Assembly (NCBI GenBank): GCA_964410215.1 | Contig: CAYPHA010000025.1 | Coordinates: 1 to 58,102 of the forward strand | Length of the DNA stretch: 58,102 nt | Direction of reading: 5' to 3' | Source: CAYPHA01 sp964410215 | GTDB taxonomy: Bacteria; Calditrichota; Calditrichia; Calditrichales; CAYPHA01 | Part shown: one piece after another, positions 24,857 to 33,410 of the stretch | Numbering within the stretch: position 1 is the stretch's first letter | Layout: the number at the start of each line of letters is the position of its first letter | Notes under the pieces: generated by a model | Database searches by the model: none | What the model was told of the DNA's origin: nothing | Seen by the model: the letters and a program-made list of their open reading frames with translations, nothing else | Position numbers and translations under genes: made by a program

Positions 24857-27705
24857 CAGAAATCCCATCCAAAGAAAAATTGTGAAAAATTGTGGTCAGA
24901 AATTGATTTAAAATCGGTTTTTCGCCCGTAGTCCCACCGCAAAACGAGGAAATATCCCAGGCGCAGACGAACACCAAGGCCAAAACTGCCTAAAACTTCG
25001 TCCAGATCATCATTCCAGGCATTGCCGGCATCCACGAACAGGGCTCCACGGATCGAACTGAAACCCATTGAAAATTTTGGCAGACGGATGCCGATGAGAT
25101 CAATAAGCGGGAATCGTAATTCCTGGCTCAGCAGGAAAATCCGTTCACCATGCAGAGACCAGCGTCTGTAGCCTCTTAAATCCCAGCTTCCGCCAAAATA
25201 GAACTGCTGTGTTTCGCGCCCTTCGTTGAATAACGATAGAAGCCGCACCGCATAGGCGCTGCGCATACTGAGACGATGATAGTAACGCAAATCAATCAGG
25301 GCTGTCAGATAATTGACTTCGGAAAAGACAAAATCATATGTGTTGCCCAGCGTAATATTGATACGCCTTCCTTCGATTGGACCGGTCACGCTCCAGATCG
25401 AATTGTCATTTACAAAGGAAATAAAACTGGAGTTCAACCAGGCCTGTCTTCGTGTGTAAAACCAGTCCTTGTCCGAATAACTCAGTGTTTGTCGCATTTC
25501 AACCCTGGAAAACTGGGAAAGCGGATAACTGAGGGCGAGAAGTCCTCCGACCCGCTCCTCAAAATAATAAAGGTCTGCAGGATTGTAGAAATAACCCGAA
25601 AAACGGAACAGACCGTAGGCATAGTTCACACGTTGTCCCAGTGAAATCTTGGTGACGGCAAAATTAAAACTTTTCCAGAAATCGGAAGAAGTCCGGGAGT
25701 TATTATAAACCAGCACATTGAAACGGTCATTGCCCAGGATATCCGAAAAGGCAACCATGGCTCCGCCGGAGGTCCCGAAAATGGGATCCTGTGCCACCTG
25801 TGTTGTGGCGATATCCAAGTCGTATTTTTTTAAGTAGGGTTTATTCGATGCAATACCCGTTCCTTCTATACTCCGGAAAGACCATTGATTATTGGTTGCC
25901 GTGACCGGCTCGTCGATCTCTTCAGCATTGTTTATATGTTCCAGGAAGTAGGTGTCCATGCGTATCTGAAAACGCCCCGCCTCGAACGTCCCGAACAGTA
26001 ACTTACCGTCATCTGTCCACTCCGGGTCGAACGTGGAACCGATAAATGACGTCATTTTTTTAGTTCTGACCGGCTTGCGGGACCAGACGTTCTCCAGGGG
26101 ATCTTCGATGAGGTAAATATTATCGGTACCGCTGCGGTCTGAAGTATAAGTCAGGTAGGCACCGTCGGGTGAAAATGCGGGTGTTTTATCGCCCTGATAG
26201 CCAAAGGTCAGGTAATGTATGTCTGATGAATGCCTGTTTATTAAAAAGATATTGGTTGCACCGAACGCACCATAAGTCGATCGATCCGATGCAAAAGCAA
26301 TAAAATGACCGTCAGGAGACCAGGCGGGATCGTTATCATCATAAAAATCATCGGTAAGTTTCATCAGCATACCCGATTCCACCCGGTAGACATAGATATC
26401 CCTGTAGCCGGAAACATGCAGACCGCTGAAGGCGATTTCCTTTCCGTCAGGAGACCAGGAAGGGGAGTAAATGGCTACCAGATCAACGAAATATAATTTC
26501 GATTGGATCGTGCGATTGGGAACATCATAAATGTATAAGGCATCGGTTTCACCACTTTTTGAAGTGAATACAAGCTGACCGTCGCGATTGATATCGATCT
26601 TAGACTGGAAAATATGAAAAGCTTCAAAATCGGAGGAACGTTCCCCTTTAACGAGGATTTCCACTTCCTCGTCCTCCTCGAACCCCGGTGAGCGAAGCGG
26701 TTTCATGTAGACACAGGAATAACCGGAACGGTTTCCCACAAATATGACATGTTCCTCGTCATTTTCAGTGTAATAAACGGGCTTGAAATTATAACCGTCA
26801 CGCACGATTGTTTCGGTTACCTGTGAATTAAAGTCATTATCTGCCAGAAGGGGATAATAACGCTTTTTGAGATGATACAGATATTCCTTGTCGAATTCAG
26901 CATAACTTTTTCCAATCGCTTCCCGGAAACAATGCTCAAAACGGTCATGTTTCCAGAGATTCTCAAGCATCATCAGGATCTTGTCTTCACCATAATTTTC
27001 CGCAATATATTCCAGGATATCCTGACCCATTTTATACATTGTAAAAGTACCGAGTATCCGGTAAATATCCTGTAAACCGACTACGTAATTATTCAGGACG
27101 GCATCTTTTAATACCATTTCGGCCTGCGCATCCCACTCACTGGACCAGAATTCCGCAAGTCCCTCCGTAAACCAGAGCGGGGTATAGGTTCCTTCCAGTC
27201 TGCCCTGCTGCATAAACACGTTATTGATTTTACTGTGCATGAAAACATGTACAAGCTCATGCCGGATCACATGTCTGAAATGAAACAAGTCACCGTTATT
27301 TGGAATAACGACCCTGCCCTTAATAAACTCAAAAAAACCGCCCACGCCCTCAGGCAGAAAACCCGGAGTGACATTGGTTTGCTGGAAGTGCAGATGCGTG
27401 CTGTAAAAAATGAGTGGAATACGCCGGGTGACGGAATGGTTGAATTTCGTTTCCAGGAAATGATAACTTTCCTCGGCAAAACGGGCACCTTTTTTCGCCA
27501 CCTCTTCCATTTCCGGGTAATAATAGATATCGAAGTGTTCCGTCTTCATGACATGCCAGTCAAAGTCCGTATATTGAACCTTATTCCTGCCGAAATAAAA
27601 ACCCTGTGCCGATGCGGTGGTATTGAATAAAAGAAGAAAAACGGTTAAACTGACCACCAATAATGAAATGAACGTACTGACCGGTGTGTTTTTACTCATC
27701 CGCAT
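24856..27705 (-). CDS. Peptidase-MA-like / TolB-propeller / outer-membrane barrel fusion
   Basis: A 949-residue exported protein with signal peptide (about 1-33). The N-terminal domain (about 45-290) looks like a gluzincin metallopeptidase: HELVH (His149, Glu150, His153) and a downstream WFTEGLAEF with the probable third ligand Glu181. The middle (about 290-600) has TolB/WD40-like blades, each with WSPDG or FSPDG and SDRS turns. The C-terminal third resembles the surface-antigen (BamA/D15) barrel: GSWDLRGYRRWS, LRFPLID, VDAGNAW, and a final aromatic Phe as outer-membrane barrels require. It is predicted to sit in the outer membrane with the peptidase and propeller in the periplasm or outside. 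Function is unknown. Confidence 0.85.
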   Translation of the reverse strand: MRMSKNTPVSTFISLLVVSLTVFLLLFNTTASAQGFYFGRNKVQYTDFDWHVMKTEHFDIYYYPEMEEVAKKGARFAEESYHFLETKFNHSVTRRIPLIFYSTHLHFQQTNVTPGFLPEGVGGFFEFIKGRVVIPNNGDLFHFRHVIRHELVHVFMHSKINNVFMQQGRLEGTYTPLWFTEGLAEFWSSEWDAQAEMVLKDAVLNNYVVGLQDIYRILGTFTMYKMGQDILEYIAENYGEDKILMMLENLWKHDRFEHCFREAIGKSYAEFDKEYLYHLKKRYYPLLADNDFNSQVTETIVRDGYNFKPVYYTENDEEHVIFVGNRSGYSCVYMKPLRSPGFEEDEEVEILVKGERSSDFEAFHIFQSKIDINRDGQLVFTSKSGETDALYIYDVPNRTIQSKLYFVDLVAIYSPSWSPDGKEIAFSGLHVSGYRDIYVYRVESGMLMKLTDDFYDDNDPAWSPDGHFIAFASDRSTYGAFGATNIFLINRHSSDIHYLTFGYQGDKTPAFSPDGAYLTYTSDRSGTDNIYLIEDPLENVWSRKPVRTKKMTSFIGSTFDPEWTDDGKLLFGTFEAGRFQIRMDTYFLEHINNAEEIDEPVTATNNQWSFRSIEGTGIASNKPYLKKYDLDIATTQVAQDPIFGTSGGAMVAFSDILGNDRFNVLVYNNSRTSSDFWKSFNFAVTKISLGQRVNYAYGLFRFSGYFYNPADLYYFEERVGGLLALSYPLSQFSRVEMRQTLSYSDKDWFYTRRQAWLNSSFISFVNDNSIWSVTGPIEGRRINITLGNTYDFVFSEVNYLTALIDLRYYHRLSMRSAYAVRLLSLFNEGRETQQFYFGGSWDLRGYRRWSLHGERIFLLSQELRFPLIDLIGIRLPKFSMGFSSIRGALFVDAGNAWNDDLDEVLGSFGLGVRLRLGYFLVLRWDYGRKTDFKSISDHNFSQFFFGWDF

Positions 27706-27850
27706 AAAACGTACTCATTACTTTAGTACAGTATATTGTATCAACTTATTTTGAGGGAAACTTGTTTCATACTTTTTCTTTATACGAAAAAATTTATAAA
27801 AATATTATAAAATAGTCCGAATTTAAGAATAAAAGATTCAGGATCTGTAT
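27706..27850. promoter_or_regulatory. AT-rich divergent intergenic region
   Basis: This 145-base space separates the start of the barrel-fusion operon (minus) from the deacetylase gene (plus). It is strongly AT-rich at 27770-27835, with several TATAAT-like words on both strands, including a TATACT on the minus strand near 27733-27738. It must contain both promoters, but no single -35/-10 pair is convincing. Confidence 0.4.
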
Positions 27851-29146
27851 ATGTCCGTTAAAAAAAAGGCCTGTAAAAATCATCCCGATGTCCTGACCGG
27901 CAGGCGCTGCTTTCTCTGCAAAGAACATATCTGCCGTCTTTGCCAGCATCACCTCGGCGGACATTATTTCTGTGGTTCCTGGTGCTATGCAAAATGGCTC
28001 TTTAAAACCGGCCTGGAAAAAATACCCCTGTCCGCAGAGATGCGCATCGTTATAACACTAATTATACTAACAAATATGGTAACCTGGTTACTGTTTACTA
28101 ACCGGTATGACCGCCTGAATCATTCCGGTATCAAGGAAACGGCTCCGCTGGCCAGCGGGAGCGTCCAACCGGATTCGCTGTTCTTTACCCTTGATACAGT
28201 ACGTCATGCCGTTTCCAATGAACTTAAGATAGAAATAAAAACAAATCCAGGGGTATTAATCGCAGTCGCGAGGGATGGACGTATTACAGAGAGTAAAGTG
28301 GCAGAAAACGGCAACGTATCATTTCATAATCAGCGTTTGAATAACGGTGGTAATCTATTTTCGATCTGGGCGCTGCACGGGACTGGCAGAAGCGTTTTAA
28401 TAGACTCCTTCTCAGTAATATTTGATTCGCCGCGGTTGGAATACCTGCGAAGTCCCGTCACACGTGTTCCCATGAATCAGAAATGGATTGCACTTACCTT
28501 CGACGGCGGCTCACTTGACAAAGGCAGCAGAGAGATACTTGAAATACTCCGTGAACAGGATGTGCAGTGCACCATGTTTTTAACCGGACGGTTTATTGAA
28601 CGTTACAGTGACGTTGTTGAAACCATCGTATCGGACGGGCACGAAATAGGAAATCATACATTCAGTCACCCGCACCTGACGAATTTGGAACGGGATGGCA
28701 GTTCTAAAACCCGTCAGGAGGTAAACGGGCATCTCCTTTACACACAGTTGAAGAGAGCAGACAGCCTGCTGCAGATCACTGTAAACAAAAGAATGTCTCC
28801 TTACTGGCGTGCCCCATACGGGGAAATCAATTCCGACATTCTCCTCTGGGCGGCCGAACAGGGATACAAACATATCGGATGGTCCAGATACTGCGATTCA
28901 TGGGATTGGGTTGCCGATACAGCCAGCGCGCTTTACCGGAGTAATGACGCGATTCTTGATCATTTCCTTTCCCTGGAAACTGAACAGGGGCTTGCCGGAA
29001 GCATCGTACTTATGCATCTCGGCACGGAACGGAAAAACGATTTTCCTTATGATGTTCTCGCTGAACTAATAACCCGCCTGAGGGAGAGAGGATATGCCTT
29101 CAAAACCGTTAGTCAGTTGTTAAACAGGCTAAGTCATGTACTCTAA
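27851..29146 (+). CDS. Membrane-anchored polysaccharide deacetylase with N-terminal zinc-finger-like domain
   Basis: Predicted NodB-fold deacetylase acting on peptidoglycan or another envelope glycan. Residues 8-45 hold a Cys/His cluster (CKNHPD, CFLCKEH, CRLCQHH, CGSWC) resembling a B-box zinc finger, then one membrane helix (about 65-81) puts the catalytic domain (about 205-425) outside. NodB motifs: TFDGG (Asp218), HTFSH (His269, His273), RAPYGE, a Trp/Asp segment GWSRYCDSWDW and LMHLG. The first motif is normally TFDDG; here Gly219 replaces the metal-binding Asp, so the metal site or chemistry may differ. The 431-residue length is long for the family because of the extra N-terminus. Confidence 0.88.
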   Translation: MSVKKKACKNHPDVLTGRRCFLCKEHICRLCQHHLGGHYFCGSWCYAKWLFKTGLEKIPLSAEMRIVITLIILTNMVTWLLFTNRYDRLNHSGIKETAPLASGSVQPDSLFFTLDTVRHAVSNELKIEIKTNPGVLIAVARDGRITESKVAENGNVSFHNQRLNNGGNLFSIWALHGTGRSVLIDSFSVIFDSPRLEYLRSPVTRVPMNQKWIALTFDGGSLDKGSREILEILREQDVQCTMFLTGRFIERYSDVVETIVSDGHEIGNHTFSHPHLTNLERDGSSKTRQEVNGHLLYTQLKRADSLLQITVNKRMSPYWRAPYGEINSDILLWAAEQGYKHIGWSRYCDSWDWVADTASALYRSNDAILDHFLSLETEQGLAGSIVLMHLGTERKNDFPYDVLAELITRLRERGYAFKTVSQLLNRLSHVL

Positions 29147-29161
29147 AAGACCATGTAACCC

Positions 29162-29209
29162 AAAGCTAACTTGCATTAAAGCTAAAACCACCCTATTTTA
29201 TAAAGCTAA
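29162..29209 (+). repeat. Three direct AAAGCTAA repeats upstream of the aminomutase-like gene
   Basis: AAAGCTAA occurs at 29162-29169, 29178-29185 and 29202-29209, with start-to-start distances of 16 and 24 bases, in the 92-base gap before the radical SAM gene. A TTGCAT (29171-29176) and TATTTT (29194-29199), 17 bases apart, overlap the array, so the repeats could be operator half-sites. Independently, ACCACC (29187-29192) can pair perfectly with GGTGGT (29229-29234), which includes the end of the ribosome site. Confidence 0.5.
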
Positions 29210-29238
29210 ATTTTGACAAAGTTTTAAAGGTGGTGTTC

Positions 29239-30522
29239 ATGTTTTATTCAATTTCTAAGTTTTTAAAATCTGAATATGCAACAAGGATTTCGACCGACGA
29301 ATACGAAGACCTTAAAATCCTTGCCAAAGTGTATCCCTTTAAAGTCAGTCAGTATGTACTCGATGAACTCATTAACTGGAATAAGTATGATAGCGATCCC
29401 ATGTACAGGTTGACTTTTCCCAGAAAAGGAATGCTTACTGATGAACACTGGAGGTTACTGAACGGAGCCAAGAACCCGACAGAAGAAAAACGCGCTATTA
29501 ATATGATCCATCACCAGTTAAATCCCCATCCTGCGGGGCAGAAGGACAATATACCGACCATAGGAAAACGCGTTTTCGAAGGGATTCAGCACAAATATAA
29601 GGAGACGGTCCTTTTCTTCCCGGCGGAAGGTCAAACCTGCCATTCGTACTGTACCTATTGTTTCAGATGGCCCCAGTTTATAAAAATGGAAGGGATGAAA
29701 TTCAAATCCCGTGATTTTCAAAATCTCTATGACTATCTGGCTTTTAAAAGGGGCGTGAGTGACATCCTCTTTACCGGCGGCGATCCCATGTTTATGAAAA
29801 ACCAGACGCTGTTCAGCTACCTGAATGTGATTCTGGAACCAAAACTGAAACATGTTAAAAATATTCGCATCGGAACGAAAGCATTATCCTTTTATCCGGA
29901 ACGGTTTCTTGGGGAAGAAGGGGATACCCTCATCGCCAAGTTTACCGGTATGATAAAAAAAGGCAAGAACATTTCAATCATGGCCCATTTCAGTCATCCG
30001 GCAGAGCTGGAAACAGATAAAGTGGCTGAAGCGGCGAAACGCTTACGCGAAAACGGTGTTGTTATCCGTACACAGGCACCGCTCATCAGGGGCGTTAACG
30101 ATAGCTCCGATGTATGGCGTGAAATGTGGATTAAACAGGTAGAGATGGGAATGATCCCTTACTATATGTTTGTCGAAAGAGACACGGGAGCCCATCATTA
30201 TTTTTCGGTTCCGCTTGCCCGTGCTTACGAAATTTTCACGGAAGCCTATTCTGCAGTAACCGGGCTGGCAAAAACGGTTCGGGGACCTTCCATGTCGACA
30301 AATCCGGGAAAGGTGCTGGTTAATGGTATTGCGAATTTTGAAGGTGAAAAATGGTTTTCCCTCAAATTTATCCAGGCCCGGAATCCGGATTTGATCAATA
30401 AGATTTTCTATGCCAAATATGATAAAGAAGCTGTCTGGCTTGATGATCTGGAGATCGAGCCGCGGATGGAATTCATCACTGATGAAGACCTGGGCTATGA
30501 TGAGGCGAGTGAAGTAGCATGA
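29239..30522 (+). CDS. Lysine 2,3-aminomutase-like radical SAM protein
   Basis: A 427-residue radical SAM enzyme with the cluster motif Cys134-x3-Cys138-x2-Cys141 (CHSYCTYCFRW), the KamA/EpmB form. TGGDP (about 177-181) follows as in aminomutases. The C-terminal STNPGKVLVNG segment corresponds in place to the PLP-lysine region, although the usual PGGGGK is not kept. KamA makes beta-lysine for lysine fermentation or osmolytes; EpmB makes it for EF-P. The divergence leaves the substrate open. ATG 29239 is chosen over GTG 29230 because AAAGG at 29226-29230 is eight bases before it. Its stop overlaps the next gene by four bases. Confidence 0.85.
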   Translation: MFYSISKFLKSEYATRISTDEYEDLKILAKVYPFKVSQYVLDELINWNKYDSDPMYRLTFPRKGMLTDEHWRLLNGAKNPTEEKRAINMIHHQLNPHPAGQKDNIPTIGKRVFEGIQHKYKETVLFFPAEGQTCHSYCTYCFRWPQFIKMEGMKFKSRDFQNLYDYLAFKRGVSDILFTGGDPMFMKNQTLFSYLNVILEPKLKHVKNIRIGTKALSFYPERFLGEEGDTLIAKFTGMIKKGKNISIMAHFSHPAELETDKVAEAAKRLRENGVVIRTQAPLIRGVNDSSDVWREMWIKQVEMGMIPYYMFVERDTGAHHYFSVPLARAYEIFTEAYSAVTGLAKTVRGPSMSTNPGKVLVNGIANFEGEKWFSLKFIQARNPDLINKIFYAKYDKEAVWLDDLEIEPRMEFITDEDLGYDEASEVA

Positions 30523-30890
30523 GTGCATACCGCCCGGGAATAGATCCGGACAGGAGAAAGAAACCCGATATGTGGGTGAAGTCCTTACGCTGGCTGGCCG
30601 TTGTTGGATGGCTTATCATGCTGGTGGCGCTTTTCATTATCAGTGAAGCGAAACCGCAGACGCAAAACTTTTTTGACAAAATTACAACCAGCCAGTCTAC
30701 TACGACGTGGAATATTGAGCTGGCCGGATATATTTTTTATCTGATGCTGATTGGGCTGGTAATGGGAGCGGCTGGTATTGTGATCAACGTGAAGCGTCAC
30801 CGGCGAAAAACAGACGAATACCGCATCTCCCTGATATTGATTACCCTGATGTCTTTCATCGGCATACTTCTCTATATCTTTTTAATTTGA
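30519..30890 (+). CDS. Small three-helix membrane protein
   Basis: A 123-residue protein with a basic N-terminus (RPGIDPDRRKKPDMWVKSLR) and three membrane helices (about 24-42, 66-88 and 101-122). No family is recognised. The ATGA overlap with the aminomutase-like gene indicates coupled translation, and the PAS/H-box/REC gene begins nine bases later. It might anchor or partner the sensor protein encoded next, but nothing in the sequence proves this. Confidence 0.75.
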   Translation: MSAYRPGIDPDRRKKPDMWVKSLRWLAVVGWLIMLVALFIISEAKPQTQNFFDKITTSQSTTTWNIELAGYIFYLMLIGLVMGAAGIVINVKRHRRKTDEYRISLILITLMSFIGILLYIFLI

Positions 30891-30899
30891 CGGACATCC

Positions 30900-31919
30900 A
30901 TGACAGATTCTACGGATACCATGGACATGAATCTTCCTGAATGGGTATTCGCATCCATCGCTGCCCTGAACCCAACCCCCATTCTTATAACGGACAGAGT
31001 CGGTGTTATCGTCTATATCAATGACGAATTCACGCGGGTCACCGGATATAGCCGTGAAGAATTGATCGGAGAAAAACCGAGTCTGTTGAAATCCGGAGAA
31101 CATGATCGCGTTTTTTACAGCGAGCTATGGGAAACGATTCGTTCCGGGGAAACATGGATAGGGGAAATCTGCAATAAAAAGAAAAATGGTGCACTTTACT
31201 GGGAGAAAGAAATAATTGCACCTTTGAAAAACCCGGTAGGTGAAACCGTCTACTATTTATCCATCCGGATCGATGATATGGACAGGAGAAGGGCAGATAC
31301 ACTTCAGCAAATTAAAGAACTTGCCGGCGGAGTGGCCCATGAATTTTCACAGCCCCTGCAGGTGCTTACGATCATGACGTCCCTTCTCGAAATGAATCCG
31401 GAACGCCGTGATTATGTGGAAAAATTGCAGTCAAGCGTCAAGAAAATCAGTAACCTGGTGAATGCTTTAAAAAACATTACGGAAATAAAAAAACGCGATT
31501 ATTTTTCCGGTCAGATATTGGATCTGACCGGTTCCTCAAATCCGCCGGAACACGGCAGTAGGGAAACGGCTTTACTTCTGGTTGACGATGAAAATGAACT
31601 GCGCCGCGTATTATCGGATGGGCTCAAATTGGAAGGATTTTCATGTTATGATGCTGAAACCGCCGATCAGGCCCAGAAATTGATGAAACTTAACGACATA
31701 AAACTGATTGTCTCCGATATTAATATGCCGGGAGTAAACGGACTTGATTTCTATAAAGAGATCCGTAATAACGGGTATACGGGTAAATTCCTGTTCATGA
31801 CCGGTTATGCTGTCGAAGGCTGGATGCAAGAGGTCGTCAGGGAAGCGGACGGCATCATATATAAACCGTTTCAGCTTTCGGAATTAGTTTCACAAATCCA
31901 GCGTATTTTAACCTCATAG
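30900..31919 (+). CDS. PAS / H-box / receiver protein lacking an ATPase domain
   Basis: A 339-residue cytoplasmic signalling protein. A PAS domain (about 15-125; LNPTPILITDRVGVIVYIN, then a PAC-like end) leads into a HisKA helix with GGVAHEFSQPLQVL (His147). The second helix of the dimerisation domain is followed directly by a linker and a receiver (about 222-339) with Asp229/Asp230, phosphoacceptor Asp273, Thr301 and Lys322. No N, G1 or G2 boxes exist anywhere, so it cannot bind ATP like a kinase. It may accept phosphate from another kinase and relay it internally. It resembles the 3228 gene product in this respect, with reversed domain order. Confidence 0.85.
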   Translation: MTDSTDTMDMNLPEWVFASIAALNPTPILITDRVGVIVYINDEFTRVTGYSREELIGEKPSLLKSGEHDRVFYSELWETIRSGETWIGEICNKKKNGALYWEKEIIAPLKNPVGETVYYLSIRIDDMDRRRADTLQQIKELAGGVAHEFSQPLQVLTIMTSLLEMNPERRDYVEKLQSSVKKISNLVNALKNITEIKKRDYFSGQILDLTGSSNPPEHGSRETALLLVDDENELRRVLSDGLKLEGFSCYDAETADQAQKLMKLNDIKLIVSDINMPGVNGLDFYKEIRNNGYTGKFLFMTGYAVEGWMQEVVREADGIIYKPFQLSELVSQIQRILTS

Positions 31920-31946
31920 ACAACTTCTGTATAACACGTTTATAAT
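31917..31946 (+). promoter_or_regulatory. Probable promoter of the pyr operon
   Basis: TAGACA (31917-31922) and a perfect TATAAT (31941-31946) are 18 bases apart; a second TATAAT overlaps at 31947-31952. Transcription from here would give a leader of about 160 bases before pyrC. Early in that leader lie T4-G-T8 (31966-31978), flanked by ATTGC and GCAAT, a U-rich element that could matter for nucleotide-dependent control. No PyrR-type anti-antiterminator was recognised. Confidence 0.45.
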
Positions 31947-32114
31947 TATAATTCTGTTGCATTGCTTTTGTTTTTTTTGCAATTTAAGCCGCAATATGTA
32001 CAGACGCGTCTCAATTCATCAACTCACATCATCTGACCGTTATATTCCACTGGTTACCTTTTCAGAATTAGTTATTTATTCCCATCAAACAGTTTCAGGA
32101 GAAAACAGGATCCT

Positions 32115-33410
32115 ATGCGTATTTTAATTAACAACGCCCGTTTCACCGATTTATCGCTGAACCGGGTTTTAATAGAAGAAGGACGTATAGCAGAAATCAA
32201 TGGTTCGTGTGCGGATGCGGACCGGGAAATCGATGCAGGTGAATCCCTGCTGTTACCGGGAATGATCGATGTCCACGCCCATTTGCGCGATATGGACCTG
32301 GCATATAAAGAAGACTGGTTAAGCGGATCACAGGCTGCCAGCGCCGGCGGGGTGACAACCATATTTGATATGCCAAATACAAAACCGGCTACGTTTGATC
32401 AGAAAAGCCTGGATTTAAAACGAAAGGCCGCCGCAAAATCGATTGTCAATTACGGTTATAATTTCGGTGTCAATAAAAACAATCTGTCTGAATTGAAGAA
32501 AGCGGCGCCTATCGCCGCCCTGAAAATGTTTCTGGCCGAATCCAGTTCCGGCCGTGTTATCGATGATACGGCTTATATCCGGGATGTATTTAGCCTGTCA
32601 AAAGAACTGGGCAAACCGGTTATTGTGCACAGCGAATTGCAGAGCTGCGTGGAAGCATACGAAAAGCGTTATGAACCGACTATCTTAAACCATAATGCGA
32701 TACGGAACCGTGAATGTGCCATTAAATCAACGGAACTTTTGCTTAAGATTGCAATGGATGTCGGGAATGCACTCTACCTGGCGCACATATCTACGGCAGA
32801 AGAGATTGCATTAATCCGGGCTGCAAAAAAAGAAGGGTATCGTAATATTTACTGCGAAGTGACGCCACATCATCTTCTGATTAATGAATCCATCCTGAAC
32901 ACGGTCGGAAACTGGGGAAAAGTGAATCCTCCGTTAAGGACGGCAGGGGACAATGAAGCCCTTTTTGCTGCTGTTATTGACGGCGTTGTCGATACCATCG
33001 GTTCCGATCATGCCCCCCATACGCCGGAGGAGAAGGCGAAAGATTATGCACAGGCGCCGTCGGGATTTCCGGGATTTGAAACGACCATGCCCCTGCTCAT
33101 TAATCAATACCGGCAGGGAAATCTGAGCTTAAAGAAAATTGTGGAATTAACATCCGGGAATCCTGCTGCAATCTTCAACATTAAAGACAGGGGCGCATTA
33201 ATTCCAGGTTACTATGCAGACCTTGTACTGATCGATCCGCAAGTCCTTATAAAAATTGAACCCGATCGTTTTTTTACAAAAGCAAAATACTCTCCGTTTA
33301 CCGGGATGGAGGTGAAAGGACGGGTCGAAATGACGATTGTAAACGGGCACATTGTATATGAAGAAAGATCATGTAAAAATATCCAGGGGAAGGAAATTGA
33401 ATTCAGATAA
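32115..33410 (+). CDS. pyrC: Dihydroorotase
   Basis: Third step of UMP synthesis: cyclises carbamoyl-aspartate to dihydroorotate. The 431-residue amidohydrolase has the metal motif DVHAHLRD (His54, His56), the MPNTKP substrate loop, a Lys in ALKMFL that may be the carboxylated metal bridge, His in VIVHSEL and HISTAEE, and the final metal Asp in GSDHAPHTPEEK. Size and motifs fit the type I (longer) dihydroorotases rather than E. coli PyrC. It heads the pyrC-pyrEF-pyrB-pyrI operon, and its end overlaps the next start. Confidence 0.96.
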   Translation: MRILINNARFTDLSLNRVLIEEGRIAEINGSCADADREIDAGESLLLPGMIDVHAHLRDMDLAYKEDWLSGSQAASAGGVTTIFDMPNTKPATFDQKSLDLKRKAAAKSIVNYGYNFGVNKNNLSELKKAAPIAALKMFLAESSSGRVIDDTAYIRDVFSLSKELGKPVIVHSELQSCVEAYEKRYEPTILNHNAIRNRECAIKSTELLLKIAMDVGNALYLAHISTAEEIALIRAAKKEGYRNIYCEVTPHHLLINESILNTVGNWGKVNPPLRTAGDNEALFAAVIDGVVDTIGSDHAPHTPEEKAKDYAQAPSGFPGFETTMPLLINQYRQGNLSLKKIVELTSGNPAAIFNIKDRGALIPGYYADLVLIDPQVLIKIEPDRFFTKAKYSPFTGMEVKGRVEMTIVNGHIVYEERSCKNIQGKEIEFR

